Source: Azolla caroliniana
Taxonomy: Eukaryota > Polypodiophyta
Reading direction: 5' to 3'
Length of the DNA stretch: 64,000 bases
Assembly (NCBI GenBank): GCA_043228905.1
Contig: JBHGNT010000020.1
Span: forward strand, 4,836,001-4,900,000
How positions within the stretch are numbered: position 1 is the first letter of the stretch; each line of letters begins with the position of its first letter. The position numbers and the translations under genes are program-made. The notes below the pieces were generated by a model that saw only the letters and a list, made by a program, of their open reading frames with translations, did no database searches and had not been told where the DNA came from. This document shows positions 21,783 through 32,700 of the stretch, in pieces.

Positions 21783-22350
21783 CTCCAAAAAGGAGAACCA
21801 CTCTTCATGGCTTGTCATGTGGTTGGACGCTCCAGAATCAACGTATCATACTTCCTCCCATTTGGAAGTAGTCTTCTTCATCTAGTTAGCCTTGTGCTTC
21901 ATGACGAAGGCTTGCGCTTTACCGTCTTCCTGGTTCCTGATCCTTTCGATCCATCTACGTAGTGCGAGCTTTCATGGTTCCCTTGTCTGGCCGTGCTGGA
22001 TCCGGATTTATCCGAATCGGTGTGCTTCTTCCAACACTCGCTCTCTTTGTGGCCTTTCTCGCACAGTACCAGCATTCTGTGTTGGTTTTCGACTACCAAT
22101 TTCTGGCTCCAACTTGACTCCCGCTGCTTGTGGAGGGTTCAGAACTGTTGTTAGCACTGTGTCTATGCCTTTGGTTCTGCTCTTGTTGGCCGCTTCCATT
22201 GTGTGCCAATCCACCTCGTCCTCCACGCCCACGGGTTCAATCCGCCTCTGTGTATATCATACGGCTCTCCGATTGAGTGGTCCTCGACCCACTCGAGTGG
22301 TTTTCCCTCTCTCTCTTCATGCAATCATGGAGATATTAAGTGTTAGGTCA
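21783..22350 (-). pseudogene. Copia E gag-protease fragment, inverted
   Basis: On the - strand, frames match copia D: the FFDLQSMLMVEENH-type end of gag, a Gly/Arg-rich zinc-knuckle region (CWYCARKATK near 22060) and the start of the protease (HMTSHEEWFSFLE near 21800). The B' LTR cuts it inside the protease. Several frame changes are present. No ends of the element are visible. Confidence 0.6.
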
Positions 22351-22737
22351 TGTTGAGAATCAAGCTCAACCTAGTCTAGTGTGTGAACACACCTTGAGAG
22401 TGTATGAACACTCAAAGGTCAAAACTCACACCACTACTCTCTACACATTAACTATGTGTCATAGAATCATAAATCTATAACACATAACTAATGAGTTTCC
22501 GCATTACCCATGTGCCATGACCGATGAGCTTCGGTAGTTAGTGATGAGAGAGGGTGACTATATAAAGCACCCTCCTCCTACTTTTTAATGTGTCGGTTAA
22601 TATCCTTTGTAATATACATCTTCTTAATATTCTATCTATCTTGTGTCTCTCTCCTCTCCTCCTCTCCTCTTCTCTAACACACACAACACACATCTCTAAC
22701 CTATTCTACTGCACAAAATCACCATTGATTCTTTACA
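22351..22737 (+). repeat. Copia A 5' LTR
   Basis: The LTR runs from TGTTGAGAAT to TTCTTTACA (387 bp). It has a TATA box CTATATAAAGC at about 22558-22568 and a CT-rich region (22640-22680) before the end. The right boundary is fixed by the primer site that follows at once. Confidence 0.85.
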
Positions 22738-22751
22738 TGGTATCAGAGCGG
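22738..22751 (+). other. Copia A primer-binding site
   Basis: TGGTATCAGAGCGG directly abuts the LTR and is the classic plant copia site complementary to initiator-Met tRNA. Confidence 0.9.
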
Positions 22752-22893
22752 TTTGGTAGCTCAATCTAGCCCATCTGAGTGTGTTGTGCTCTACTCGACA
22801 TTCAAGAAGAATCGGCTCATCGCTATCGTAGTGCCACTACATAGCTCGTGCTCGAAAGAGAAGGAAAAGAAGAAGGAAAGTTTCATCAACATA

Positions 22894-23571
22894 ATGAATA
22901 CTCAAATGGGGAGTGCTCTCTCTAGTGAGAAGTTTGATAGAAACAACTTTGCATCTTGGGAGTACAAGATGCACCAATACCTTGTTGGCCAAGGCTATTG
23001 GAGCTACATCAAAGGAGCACAAGAAAATCGACCCGACCTGAAAGACGCCGACTACTCAACATGGGAGCAAGCGGCAAGCCGAGCGATGTATTATTTGGTG
23101 ACATGTGTTCGTGAGCACATGCTCGGCTACATTCGAGAAGCCGAGACGCCGAAGGAAGCATGGGAGAATCTCAAAAAGATATTTGCCGCCAACATAACGT
23201 CACGGAAGCTTCAACTCCGCCAAGAGTTGAACAACATCCAACAAAGGGATATGTCCATCACAAGCTATACCTTGAAGATTGAGGAGTTTTGTGACTCACG
23301 CGGGTCAAGAAGCGTCAATGTGGAGGATGATGAGATGGTGCAAATATGCCTTGGTGGCCTTGCACCATGGTTCAACACGATGAGGACCATCGTACTAGCA
23401 CGGGAGAATCCTCCGTCTTTCTTCGATCTGCAATCCATGTTGGTGGTTGAAGAAAACCATGTTCGAACAAAGAGCAATGCCTTGAAAGGCCACATGCTCT
23501 ACACACATTCGAACAGAGGAAGAGGACACAGCCAAGCAAGAGGTCGATTCGGCCAAGGACAATGCGAATAA
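22894..23571 (+). pseudogene. Copia A gag
   Basis: ATG at 22894 opens MNTQMGSALSSEKFD, followed by a UBN2/DUF4219-type gag fold: NFASWEYKMHQYL, then AWENLKKIFAA, LRQELNNIQQRD, MVQICLGGLAPWFNTM and FFDLQSMLVVEENH. The frame ends at 23571. The zinc knuckle CGYCGKIGHHEEEC follows in the frame 23575-23766 after a stop. Confidence 0.75.
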
Positions 23572-23574
23572 GGT

Positions 23575-24230
23575 TTGACTTACGAAAACAACTCCCAATT
23601 TCAGCAACAAGACGGAAGCCATCAAGGAACCTTCAGAAGAAGGGGGAGCTTCCATTCCGGTCCAAGCCGACCAACCTTGATCAAATGCGGATATTGCGGG
23701 AAAATTGGTCACCATGAAGAAGAGTGTCAAAAGAAGAAGTGTGAGTCAGCTTCCACACGCCGATAACTCACCAATTACGCCACCAATTTTGACTATGAAA
23801 AGCATGGTGGAATGTTCGTGATGAGACATAGAGCAAATTCTATGTCGACCTCTACTTCAACTAATGCCTCCAATCCGGAAAATGTATGGTTCATCGACTC
23901 CAGTGCCTCGAACCATATGGCGTCCCATCAAGAATGGTTCCAAGACCTTCGAGAGCCGGATCGACGCGGTTATGTCGAGACTGGAGACAACACCATTCAT
24001 CCGATTTAGCATGTCGACAATGTCCTATTTGGGAAATACGGAGAACAAACTTGCATAAAAACTTTCTTGCATGTACCCACCATAACCAAGAATTTGGTCT
24101 CGGTCGGCCAAATTGTGGAGCAAGGGATGCAAGTTCAATTCAACCAAGGTGGTTGTTTCATCGAGAAGGAAGGTCGACTAATTGCTCGTGGTTGAAGGGA
24201 AGGCCAAATGTTTATCCTCGAATCGAATGA
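23575..24230 (+). pseudogene. Copia A knuckle and protease
   Basis: A CCHC knuckle lies near 23689-23730. The protease motif VWFIDSSASNHMASHQEWF (23885-23940) has DSSAS where copia normally has DSGAS. Stops at about 23764, 24007 and 24195 break it. The part from 24010 to 24190 reads like the usual VLHVPTITKNLVSVGQIV block. Confidence 0.7.
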
Positions 24231-24709
24231 GGTAAAATCTTCCATGTTTGCAACGGGCCTCAAAGCCGACACCGACATAGAACTATGGCACAAAAGAATC
24301 GGCCATATCAATCTCAACAAACTCAAGGCGATGCAATCGAAAGGAGTCATTATTGGACTTCCGAAGTTCGAAGAGAAAGAGATTGAAGGAATATGTGGAG
24401 CATGCCAATTCGGCAAGCAACATCGGCACTCATTCCCAAAGGAGAGGAATGTGAGCAAAGGCCTATTGGACATAGTCCACTCAGATGTGTGTGGACCGGC
24501 ACAGATGACCACATTCGGAGGATGTCGGTACTATGTTACCTTCATCTACGACTTCTCTAGATACACATGGATCTTTCCGATGAGGATGAAGAACGAAGTG
24601 TTTTTACACTTCCAAAAATTCAAAAGAGAAGTAGAAAAGACAACCGGCTACCATGTACGATGTCTTCGGTCAAACGGAGGAAAGGAATACGTCTCTGATG
24701 CGTTCACGG
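24208..24709 (+). pseudogene. Copia A integrase, first half
   Basis: The GAG-pre-integrase finger is seen (LWHKRIGHINLNKL with CGACQFGKQHRHSF), then catalytic core motifs DIVHSDVCGPAQ and RSNGGKEYVSDAFT. The frame stops only because alpha2 is inserted after DAFT; with the insertion and one ACGG removed the frame is continuous with 32701. Confidence 0.8.
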
Positions 24710-25805
24710 TGTTGTGAAGATTTTCGGCAATAGTGTGAAAATCCCATAGAACGTACGAAATCGAGTATGAAACACATAATACAATAATTTTGAAGATAAC
24801 ATTTTAAATAAATTTAATATCTAAGTACAAAATGATAGAGGTTTCGAATGCACTTTATTACACGAGAAACGGACAACTAAATGTCAAGATATGAGGGTAT
24901 AAAGTTTGTGAAAGGAAAAGAGAAAATTGTGAGATATCCCACATAGGCACGACAAATACGGCTCTCATCATATATAAGGTAGAGCAAAAGATATTATCTT
25001 TGTGTCTATGTGTGGAGCATAGAGAGTTCAAGGTAACTTGAACTAAGAGTGGAGGTGGGCTAGCTACTCGTAAAGGGGTTTGGCCAACCAAAACCGGACC
25101 GGCGATGGAGCCGGCAATCCAGCGCCAGTGAGACACCGGCATCCGACGGCGAGGCGACGGCATCCGGCGACGACAAGGTAACGGCATCTGGCGCTGGTGA
25201 GATGATGGCATCCGGGAACCGGCGTCCGGTGACTAGATAAATAAATATATAAATATATATACATATACAAGGAGGGCAAGTAAGGATTCGAACCTTGCAC
25301 CTCCGAGTTAGGAGTCAATTGGTTTACCATTAAGCCATGCCATTTAGTTGAATTTATATTTCTATCATTGTAGTTTTACATGTAAATTCTCATACATGAG
25401 AGCTAAAATGAGTGACATGGTTATCATGCACCACATGTAATACATAAGCGCCAAATGGCAAACATGCATTTTATGCATGCCTTGTACCCTCACATGCATC
25501 ATATGCATGACAACATTTATAAAAGAAGAAAGAGGGAGGAGAAAAAGGCATTTTTTTTGGTTATGAGATTAAGAAGAAGAAATTGGTTATCAAATTGATC
25601 GTGTAACTTGTTTCTTAAGTCTAAAGATAAAAGTTCAATCAATCGCTCTCAATCGTTTAATCTCAACTTCTCTCTTTCCCAATCTATCTTAAGTACTTTC
25701 TCGCTAAAGCTTGCACCAAAGCTTGTACCAACTTTGAATCCTTCCGGTCCAGAACCCCGGCGGTTCCGCCTCACGATCCGCGCGTAGTGACGGATCTTCA
25801 TGACA
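24710..25805 (+). repeat. Alpha2 5' LTR
   Basis: It runs from TGTTGTGAAGATTTTCGGC to GATCTTCATGACA (1096 bp). The extra length over the 3' LTR lies mainly in GGCGACGGCATCCGGCGA-type units at about 25110-25220. A TATA-like TTATAAAAGAAG lies near 25519. An antisense tRNA-like module lies at 25272-25342. Confidence 0.9.
25272..25342 (-). other. tRNA-like module in alpha2 5' LTR
   Basis: On the - strand there is an A-box TGGCTTAATGG, an anticodon loop CTCCTAA (T33, anticodon CCT) and a perfect B-box GGTTCGAATCC, at tRNA spacing over about 71 nt. Acceptor bases GGCATGG and ACTTGCC pair at five of seven positions. The anticodon stem does not pair. The partner LTR has the same module with loop CACTTAA, so it is not under tight selection as a tRNA. 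Confidence 0.6.
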
Positions 25806-25813
25806 TAATTAAG

Positions 25814-25831
25814 TGGTGAACCCGACGTGAA
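25814..25831 (+). other. Alpha2 primer-binding site candidate
   Basis: TGGTGAACCCGACGTGAA lies 8 nt after the LTR end and begins with the TGG expected opposite CCA of a tRNA. Beta has the same string with one change (58077-58094). I cannot name the tRNA. Confidence 0.55.
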
Positions 25832-25872
25832 AGAGGCGGTAGGAAGGATCAAGTCGAGATTAATACTTGGAG

Positions 25873-26925
25873 ATGGCGTCCTCAAGCAACCAAGCGGGAG
25901 AGCTCGAGAGGATGATGCTAATCATCGAGCAAATGATGAGATCTCGGGACAACGACGCGAGCGTGGAGAAGGCTGTTGATCGTGTCGTAGAGCTCGAGGG
26001 CCAATTCGATGGAAGGAACGTTACGAAGTTCCTTGATGCATATAGAAGGGAGATGAATCGGAGGGACGTGTCCGAGGCACGTCAATTCGCAAGCTTCAAG
26101 AGAGTTGTCGCCAACAACATCCAAAGACACGTCATGGAGCTTCAAGAAGGTAAGACAACATGGTCCGAGTTCGAGAAAACGATACTAGCGGAGTTCGTGA
26201 CTGAAGGCTCAACGAGGACGACTCGACATGCCCTGATGAAGTGGATAGAGAAGAAGAATAAGAAGATGAGTGTCTCGAGGGTGTATGAAGAATTCGACCA
26301 GATGTTTAGTCGTCTCCCCAGTACGGACCAAGTGTTGCTTGAAGAGGACAAGACTTTGTACTTCTTGAAGGCCGTGGAAATAAAGGATAGACGGGAGTTG
26401 GGGACTCTTCTCGAAGAAGATAGCCAAGCAAATGGGCTCGTAGCGGACTGGATCGTGGTGAAGCAGGCATGCAATAGGCTCGACAAGCGTGGCCAATGGG
26501 TTGATGACACCGACTTGATGGGATCGACTACCATGGAGAAAGCAAGACCGCCGAAAGTAGCTGAGCCGCCAAGACAAAGTAACGTGGAAGAAAAGAAGAT
26601 TGAGGACGACATCATTGGAGAGCTAGCGAAGAAGTTCGAGAAGGTCACGCTAGCCAACATGAATCGTCGGGGCCCTAAAGGAAAAGAACCCTTTAGATGC
26701 GTGTGGTGCGATAGCATGGACCACATGAGAAGGGATTGCGCGAGCCTTAGAGAGGCGATTAGACAAAATATCGTATACATAGAGGACAACATGATCTGCT
26801 CAAGCGAGACTATAAGACCCCTACGGGTGAATTTTGGAAGAGGAGGAATGAAGAAATCTATGGAGGATGCCGATGCGACTCATGTGGATTCGATGCACTA
26901 TGCTGCGTTGCGTCGGCCGGAATAA
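25873..26925 (+). CDS. Alpha2 gag
   Basis: ATG at 25873 opens a 350-residue frame with no stops. A helical region at residues 1-45 precedes the capsid-like core (FDGRNVTKFLDAYRREMNR, then FASFKRVVANNIQRHV, WSEFEKTILAEF, LLEEDKTLYFLKAV). One CCHC knuckle, CVWCDSMDHMRRDC, stands near residue 280. A beta relative starts at about 58100. The frame ends before pol, so pol would need a shift or readthrough, or the stop is a mutation. Confidence 0.8.
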   Translation: MASSSNQAGELERMMLIIEQMMRSRDNDASVEKAVDRVVELEGQFDGRNVTKFLDAYRREMNRRDVSEARQFASFKRVVANNIQRHVMELQEGKTTWSEFEKTILAEFVTEGSTRTTRHALMKWIEKKNKKMSVSRVYEEFDQMFSRLPSTDQVLLEEDKTLYFLKAVEIKDRRELGTLLEEDSQANGLVADWIVVKQACNRLDKRGQWVDDTDLMGSTTMEKARPPKVAEPPRQSNVEEKKIEDDIIGELAKKFEKVTLANMNRRGPKGKEPFRCVWCDSMDHMRRDCASLREAIRQNIVYIEDNMICSSETIRPLRVNFGRGGMKKSMEDADATHVDSMHYAALRRPE

Positions 26926-28076
26926 GAGTCGGGAAAGACAAGACTGAAGCTGCTAGAGCGGGAGCAAAGTTTTGGACTTCCGTTCTCGAATATGAGAAGA
27001 AGGGAAAAGTCACATCGAACGAGGTAGAGCTTGCGGACCGAAGCGTGCAAAGCATAACCGGGTGGTCGGATCCGGTGGACGACAACACCATACTCGCAGA
27101 GGTGATGTGCGACAACCATGAGGTGTTCGTCGAAGAAAAGAGAAAGAGAATAGAAGAGCAAGGCCCATCAAAAAGACATGAAACAAGGAACGCGAAAAAG
27201 AAGGATGATGCGGAGACGAGTCGACCTTTACAAACGGAGGAACGAGAATCAAGCCGAAAAGGGGAACCGAGCATACAAGTTGAAGAAACGGTTCGGCCCG
27301 TGAAAGTTGGTGTCGAAGACCCCGCTCGGAGGACAAGGACTATACCTACCTATAAGCTAAGGTCGGACATAGAGTAGACGACGGACCTAAAGAAGATTCT
27401 CGAAGAACGAGTTCTTGATAGCCACGTAACTTTGTCCTTGAGGGAATTGCTTGGCATTACGAAGAAGGAGTTCCATGACACGATCGTGGACCTTGTAAAG
27501 AGAAAGAGACAACAATCGGACGAGGAAGAAGAGAAGCCGCAAAAAGCAAAAACAAATGCCATAACAATGGCAAGAGACGAAGTCGATGAAGATATGGTGG
27601 ACAGCCACTATACTCGACCTCATTGGGCACAAGCGACAACGGAGACGCCGGTGAAGATCGGGGAGAAGAAAGAGACCGTGGTAGCCTTGATCGACCACGG
27701 CTCGGAGATCAACCTCATGTCAACCGACTTCTACAAAAAAGGAAGATGGACAATCAATACAAACCACGGATGGAAGATTCGCACGGCAACAAAATCTACG
27801 GAGGACTTGTACGGAGCTTGTCCCAATATCAAAGTCACGATCGGGGATGTGGAGATGGATCAACACTTCTTCGTACAAGAATCGGCGTCGCAATCTGTCA
27901 TCCTAGGGCAACCTTATATCACATCATCTCGGATGGAGACCAAAGTGTTCGATAATGGAGCAGCCTTCGCACGAATAAAGAGTCTTGACAACCAAAGATC
28001 GGTCCAATTCCTAACGGTGCGAGCCAATCATGAAAGGAATCGAGATAGTCTCGGAGACAAATGCTCGGATTTTTAG
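26926..28076 (+). pseudogene. Alpha2 linker and aspartic protease
   Basis: A Glu/Lys-rich linker (27045-27374) runs to a TAG at 27375 where alpha1 has a CAA (Gln) codon. The protease frame 27432-28076 has active site ALIDHGSEINLMS at about 27683-27723, flap-like VTIGDVEMDQHFFV and VILGQPYITSSRM. His follows the catalytic Asp as in alpha1 and beta. Confidence 0.8.
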
Positions 28077-30226
28077 AGCGGACTATTGAAGCATGGGGCA
28101 CAAATAGTCCGAGCAATCACAAGAGCCCACAAGAAAAAAGAGTGCGTGGATTGCGAGGAGAAGCAACATGTGTCACACCCAGTGGCGCATGTAAACTAGT
28201 ACTACCCGACAAGAAGCACAAGCGCCGGATACAAGAATTCGAGAAGATGCTAAAAGAAGGGAACATAATAGAAGAAGGAGAGCTCGTGACTCATATTATG
28301 GAAGAAGCCTCATTTAACGACACCATCGGCGAAATCGAGGATGTCGTGGACTTGAGCTATCTTCACAACCAACGCGTGATTTCGGTTAACTCTGTCAACA
28401 TGTACGCTATCATCGATGAATACCGTCGTGGCATCTCGATGAAGGAAGCTGACATCAACACGAAATATAAAACGGTGGATAAGAAGATCAAGCCAGTTGC
28501 GGCTCCGCTACCGGAAGATAGCTGGCAAAAGATGAAGGAAGTCGCTAACGATCCAAGCTTAAGAGATCCGAAGAAGATAGGTCATGTCTTCACCAAAGAG
28601 ACGAAGGGGAAGCTACGAGTTGGAAAGGAGGATTTCCTTCTCCCTGAAGAGGAGCGAATGTTTCGCAATATGCTTGAGAGACATGGGAAGGCTTTCGCAT
28701 TCTTCCCACGAGAAATCGGATGCGCCGACCCAAAGGTTATAGAGCCGATGGTGATCTTCACGGTGCCTCATGTGCCTTGGAATTTGAAACCGATACTGGT
28801 TCCGAGAGCACACCTTCCGAAGCTGATCGAGCTCTTAAAGGAGAAGGTGAGTATAGGAATTCTAGAACTGTCGAATGCTCCTTATTCCAATAGGTGGTTC
28901 ACGGTGCCGAAGAAGAATGGATCATTGTGATTCATCCAAGATCTTCAACCCATCAACAAGTTGACAATTCAAAATGCTGGAATCGGTCCGAGCGTGGACG
29001 AATTTGCCGAAGCGTTTGCGGGCCGGTCCATCTACTCCATTGGCGATCTCTACTCTGGATATGACCAATTCCAATTGGCGATCGACAGTCGGGACATTAC
29101 AACCATGAGGACTTCGATCGGGCTTGGGCGGATGTGTACCTTACCCCAAGGCACAACGAACTCGGTGGCTCATATGGTGAATGCCATGAATAAAGTCTTG
29201 AAGGATTGCATTCCGGACATCACGATGCCATTCTTGGATGATATTCCGATGAAAGGATGTTCGGATGAGGAGAAAGATGAATCGAAAGATAAGGAAGGTT
29301 GTAGGAAGTTCGTTGTGGATCATATGAAAGATTGCGAGAAGGTGCTTCAAAGGCTCGAAGATGTGAATTTGACATTTTCGGGAGAAAAATCCGCATTCGG
29401 GCAACCGAAGATCTTGGTGGTAGGTCACTTGTGTGGAGCATACGGCCGGAAGCCCTCGCCATCCAAAGTGAACGCAATCCAAGACATGAAAGAAGAATGC
29501 GAAAACCAAACGGAGGTTCGAAGGTTCCTTGGAGTGTGTGCGTTTTATCATATATGGATTCCTCACTACGCTCATGTCGCCGAACCGTTATATGGACCAC
29601 CAAAGAAAAGAATGAAGTTCGAATGGCGAGACGAGCACACAAATGCGATGCGAAGATTAAAGAAACTGCTTCTTGAAGCTCTGGCACTAAGGAAGGCCGA
29701 CTATGCCGAAGGGAAACCAATTTACGTGACCGTAGATACGAGCCCAACCGGAATCGGGTGGGTCATCAATCAAGAAGGTGAAGATAATGCGCGATATGTC
29801 GTCCGGTTCGGAGCAAAGGTTCTTAGCGAACGGCAACAAAGATATGCCCAAGTCAAGCGGGAACTTTGGGGTATTGTGTCGGCAGTGAAGACAGACAAAG
29901 ATTACCTAATCGGGTCAGAAGTGATAATAGAGACAGATTGTTTCCCAATTCTCGGAATGGTCTTGGGATGTGAGACCCCAGATCTTGTTATGCTAAGGTG
30001 GATCTCCTACATCAAGTCTTTAAACCCAGAGATCCGTCACATTGCAGGGAAGAAGAACGCCATGGTTGACATGCTGTCGAGGGCAAGATTTTCAAATGGA
30101 AGTAACATGGTTTCAGAAGATGAAGATGTCGCCCTCGACTTCTTCAAGATGGCTCGATTGTCGGCGGAAGACCAAGACTCGCAAACCCTCCACGCCTTCA
30201 ACGAGAACGAGTGCGAAGGAGAGTAG
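28061..30226 (+). pseudogene. Alpha2 reverse transcriptase and RNase H
   Basis: The connector and RT fingers (28061-28929) carry PHVPWNLKPILVPRAHLPKL and PYSNRWFTVPKKNGSL. A TGA at about 28928 stands where alpha1 has CGA. RT continues at 28961: SIGDLYSGYDQFQLA, TLPQGTTNSVAH and the catalytic FLDDIP near 29230. The thumb and RFLGVCAFYHIWIPHYA follow. RNase H carries VTVDTSPTGIGWV, QVKRELWGIV, IETDCFP and HIAGKKNAMVDMLSRA. A stop at 30224-30226 parts it from integrase. Confidence 0.85.
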
Positions 30227-30253
30227 TTACTCATCGGTAGATTCTTAAGAACA

Positions 30254-31495
30254 TTGATGACAGATGCTTCGTTGACAAAGGAGGAGGCCCTACGAATCCG
30301 AAAGAAAGTTTACCGATACTTCTTGAAGGGAGGATTCCTTTGGCGACATCCAAAAAGAAGGACAGGAATACTACGTCGAGTGGTGGTAAAGAAAGAAGAG
30401 CAAGAGACGCTGATGACTGAATTCCATGATAGTGCTTGGGCAGGTCATAGAGGAACATGGGCGACGTTCGAAAAGTTGAAGGAGAAGTACTGGTGGCCAA
30501 GCATGTACAAAGATGTACTCCATTTCGTGTCCACATGCGAAACTTGCCAAATATATTCAAATATACGTCATCGTGATGAATTACAACCGACATACCCACT
30601 CACCATACACTTCAAATGGATGGTGGATCTGGTCTCGATGCCAATGGGAGTAGGACAAATGAAGTACTTAGTGCTGGCAAGGAAAGACTTGACAAATCAA
30701 GTGGAAGGACGAGCCTTGACAAATAAGACGACTTCATCCATTTGCAAATTTCTGCTTGAAGAGGTTGTTTGCCGATATGGATGTGTAGGGAAGATAATGG
30801 CCGACCGAGGGGAGTTGGACGCGCACGAAGCGACGGAGTTCTTCGAAAGACTAGGCGTGAAGCTCTCCCTCACGACTGCCTACAATCCAGAAGCGAATGG
30901 GAAGATCGAGCGAGGGTATGGACCTATCATTAAAGCCATCGTACGGGCATGCAACGGTCGAGTCGGGAATTGGCCACGACTATTACCCTATGCCTTGTGG
31001 GCCGATAGAACGACACATAGCTCGGTGACAGGGTATATGCCGATGGAGCTTATGTATGGACAAAAGCCGATTATGCCCATCGAAAGGACGATCGCCTCAT
31101 GGGTAGCGATACCGTGGGAGAACGAGATGAACCGAGAAGAGTTATTAGCGGCACGGATAAGGCAACTTGAAAGAAGACCTGAAGATTTAGAAAAAGCGCG
31201 AAAGATGATGGAGGCATCCCGAGTAAAGAACAAAGTTCGGTTCGACAACACGTATCGACTTCGTCCCAAGAAGATTGAAGAAGGGGATTGGGTTTTGGTT
31301 TACGACAACACCCTTGACAATCAACACAGTACAACAAGGAAGTTTGCAAGAAGATGGTTCGGGCCGTATGTAGTGACAAGTGCCAATGATAATGCCACAT
31401 ACCACCTTGTGGAACTAGACGGATCAAGGTTGGCCATACCCATTGCGGGAAAAAGAGTAAAGATTTTCAAGAAAGAGACAAGACAAGGATCCTGA
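30254..31495 (+). CDS. Alpha2 integrase
   Basis: This is an open frame of 413 codons. The zinc finger is H-x-H (FHDSAWAGHRGTW) and CETCQIYSN. Catalytic residues are in MVDLVSM (about 30620), MADRGELD (about 30800) and EANGKIERGY (about 30890). The C-terminal beta-rich part has EGDWVLVYD, RRWFGPYVV and AGKRVKIFKK and ends at once. No chromodomain is seen. The ATG is only the first in this frame, since integrase normally comes from a gag-pol precursor. Confidence 0.85.
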   Translation: MMTDASLTKEEALRIRKKVYRYFLKGGFLWRHPKRRTGILRRVVVKKEEQETLMTEFHDSAWAGHRGTWATFEKLKEKYWWPSMYKDVLHFVSTCETCQIYSNIRHRDELQPTYPLTIHFKWMVDLVSMPMGVGQMKYLVLARKDLTNQVEGRALTNKTTSSICKFLLEEVVCRYGCVGKIMADRGELDAHEATEFFERLGVKLSLTTAYNPEANGKIERGYGPIIKAIVRACNGRVGNWPRLLPYALWADRTTHSSVTGYMPMELMYGQKPIMPIERTIASWVAIPWENEMNREELLAARIRQLERRPEDLEKARKMMEASRVKNKVRFDNTYRLRPKKIEEGDWVLVYDNTLDNQHSTTRKFARRWFGPYVVTSANDNATYHLVELDGSRLAIPIAGKRVKIFKKETRQGS

Positions 31496-31634
31496 CCTCG
31501 ATCACCTCGACGATGAACATAATAGGGCGGATGTAAATGAAGACATGGAGGAATCTAATTGATCACCGTAGCCGAAATCTCACTTTCTCTCTTCTTGACA
31601 CGTACCGGAGGACGTGCGGTTTGGTGGGGGTGGA
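31496..31634 (+). other. Alpha2 3' leader with polypurine tract
   Basis: No gene is seen. The G-rich tract GGTTTGGTGGGGGTGGA (31618-31634) abuts the 3' LTR and fits a plus-strand primer. Confidence 0.65.
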
Positions 31635-32700
31635 TGTCGTGAAGATTTTCGGCAATAGTGTGAAAATCCCATAAAACATACGAAATCGAGTATGAATCAC
31701 ATAATACAATAATTTTGAAGATAACATTTTAAATAAATTTAATATCTAAGTACAAAATGATAGAGGTTTCGAATGCACTTTATTACACGAGAAACAGACA
31801 ACTAAATGTCAAGATATGAGGGTATAAAGTTTGTGAAAGGAAAAGAGAAAATTGTGAGATATCCCACATAGGCACGACAAATACGGCTCTCATCATATAT
31901 AAGGTAGAGCAAAAGATATTATCTTTGTGTCTATGTGTGGAGCATAGAGAGTTAAAGGTAACTTGATCTAAGAGTGGAGGTGGGCTAGCTACGCATAAAG
32001 GGTTTTGGCCAACCAAAACCGGACCGACGATGGAGCAGGCAATCCGGCGACGACAACGTGAAGGTATCCGGCGGAAACCGGAGACGACGAGGTAAGACGA
32101 CGGCATCCGGGAACCGACGTCCGGCGACTAGATAAATAAATATATAAATATATATACACATACAAGGAGGGCAAGTAAGGATTCGAACCTTGCACCTCCG
32201 AGTTAAGTGTCAATTGGTTTACCATTAAGCCATGCCATTTAGTTGAATTTATATTTCTATCATTGTAGTTTTACATGTAAATTCTCATACATGAGAGCTA
32301 AAATGAGTGACATGGTTATCATGCACCACATGTAATACATAAGCGCCAAATGGCAAACATGCATTTTATGCATGTCTTGTACCCTCACATGCATCATATG
32401 CATGAGAGCATCTATAAAAGAAGAAAGAGGGAGGAGAAAAAGGCATTTTTTTTTGTTATGAGATTAAGAAGAAGAAATTGGTTATCAAATTGATCGTGTA
32501 ACTTGTTTCTTAAATCTAAAGATAGAAGTTCAATCAATCACTCTCAATCGTTTAATCTCAACTTCTCTCTTTCCCAATCTATCTTAAGTACTTTCTCACT
32601 AAAGCTTGCGCCAAAGCTTGTACCGACTTTAAATCCTTCCGGTCCAGAACCCCAGCGGTTCCGCCTCACGATCCGCGCGTAGTGACGGATCTTCACGACA
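31635..32700 (+). repeat. Alpha2 3' LTR
   Basis: It runs from TGTCGTGAAGATTTTCGGC to CTTCACGACA (1066 bp) and matches the 5' LTR apart from scattered substitutions and a shorter GGCATCCGG-type region. ACGG follows at 32701. Confidence 0.92.
32167..32235 (-). other. tRNA-like module in alpha2 3' LTR
   Basis: It is the counterpart of 25272-25342 with the same A-box TGGCTTAATGG and B-box GGTTCGAATCC. The anticodon loop reads CACTTAA, so T33 is lost here. Confidence 0.55.

Larger units (their letters stand above)
24710..32700 (+). mobile_element. Ty3/gypsy element alpha2, full length
   Basis: The 7991-bp element has two LTRs (24710-25805 and 31635-32700), the duplication ACGG at 24706-24709 and 32701-32704, a primer-site candidate, gag, protease, RT, RNase H, integrase and a polypurine tract. 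Only a few stops break gag-pol, so insertion is fairly recent, but the LTRs differ by indels and base changes. The lineage is uncertain: no chromodomain is seen and the integrase style is unlike the main seed-plant groups. Confidence 0.92.

Noticed and set aside
25272-25342. Functional tRNA gene
   Set aside because: Anticodon stem does not pair and the partner LTR has a different loop; it is called tRNA-like only.
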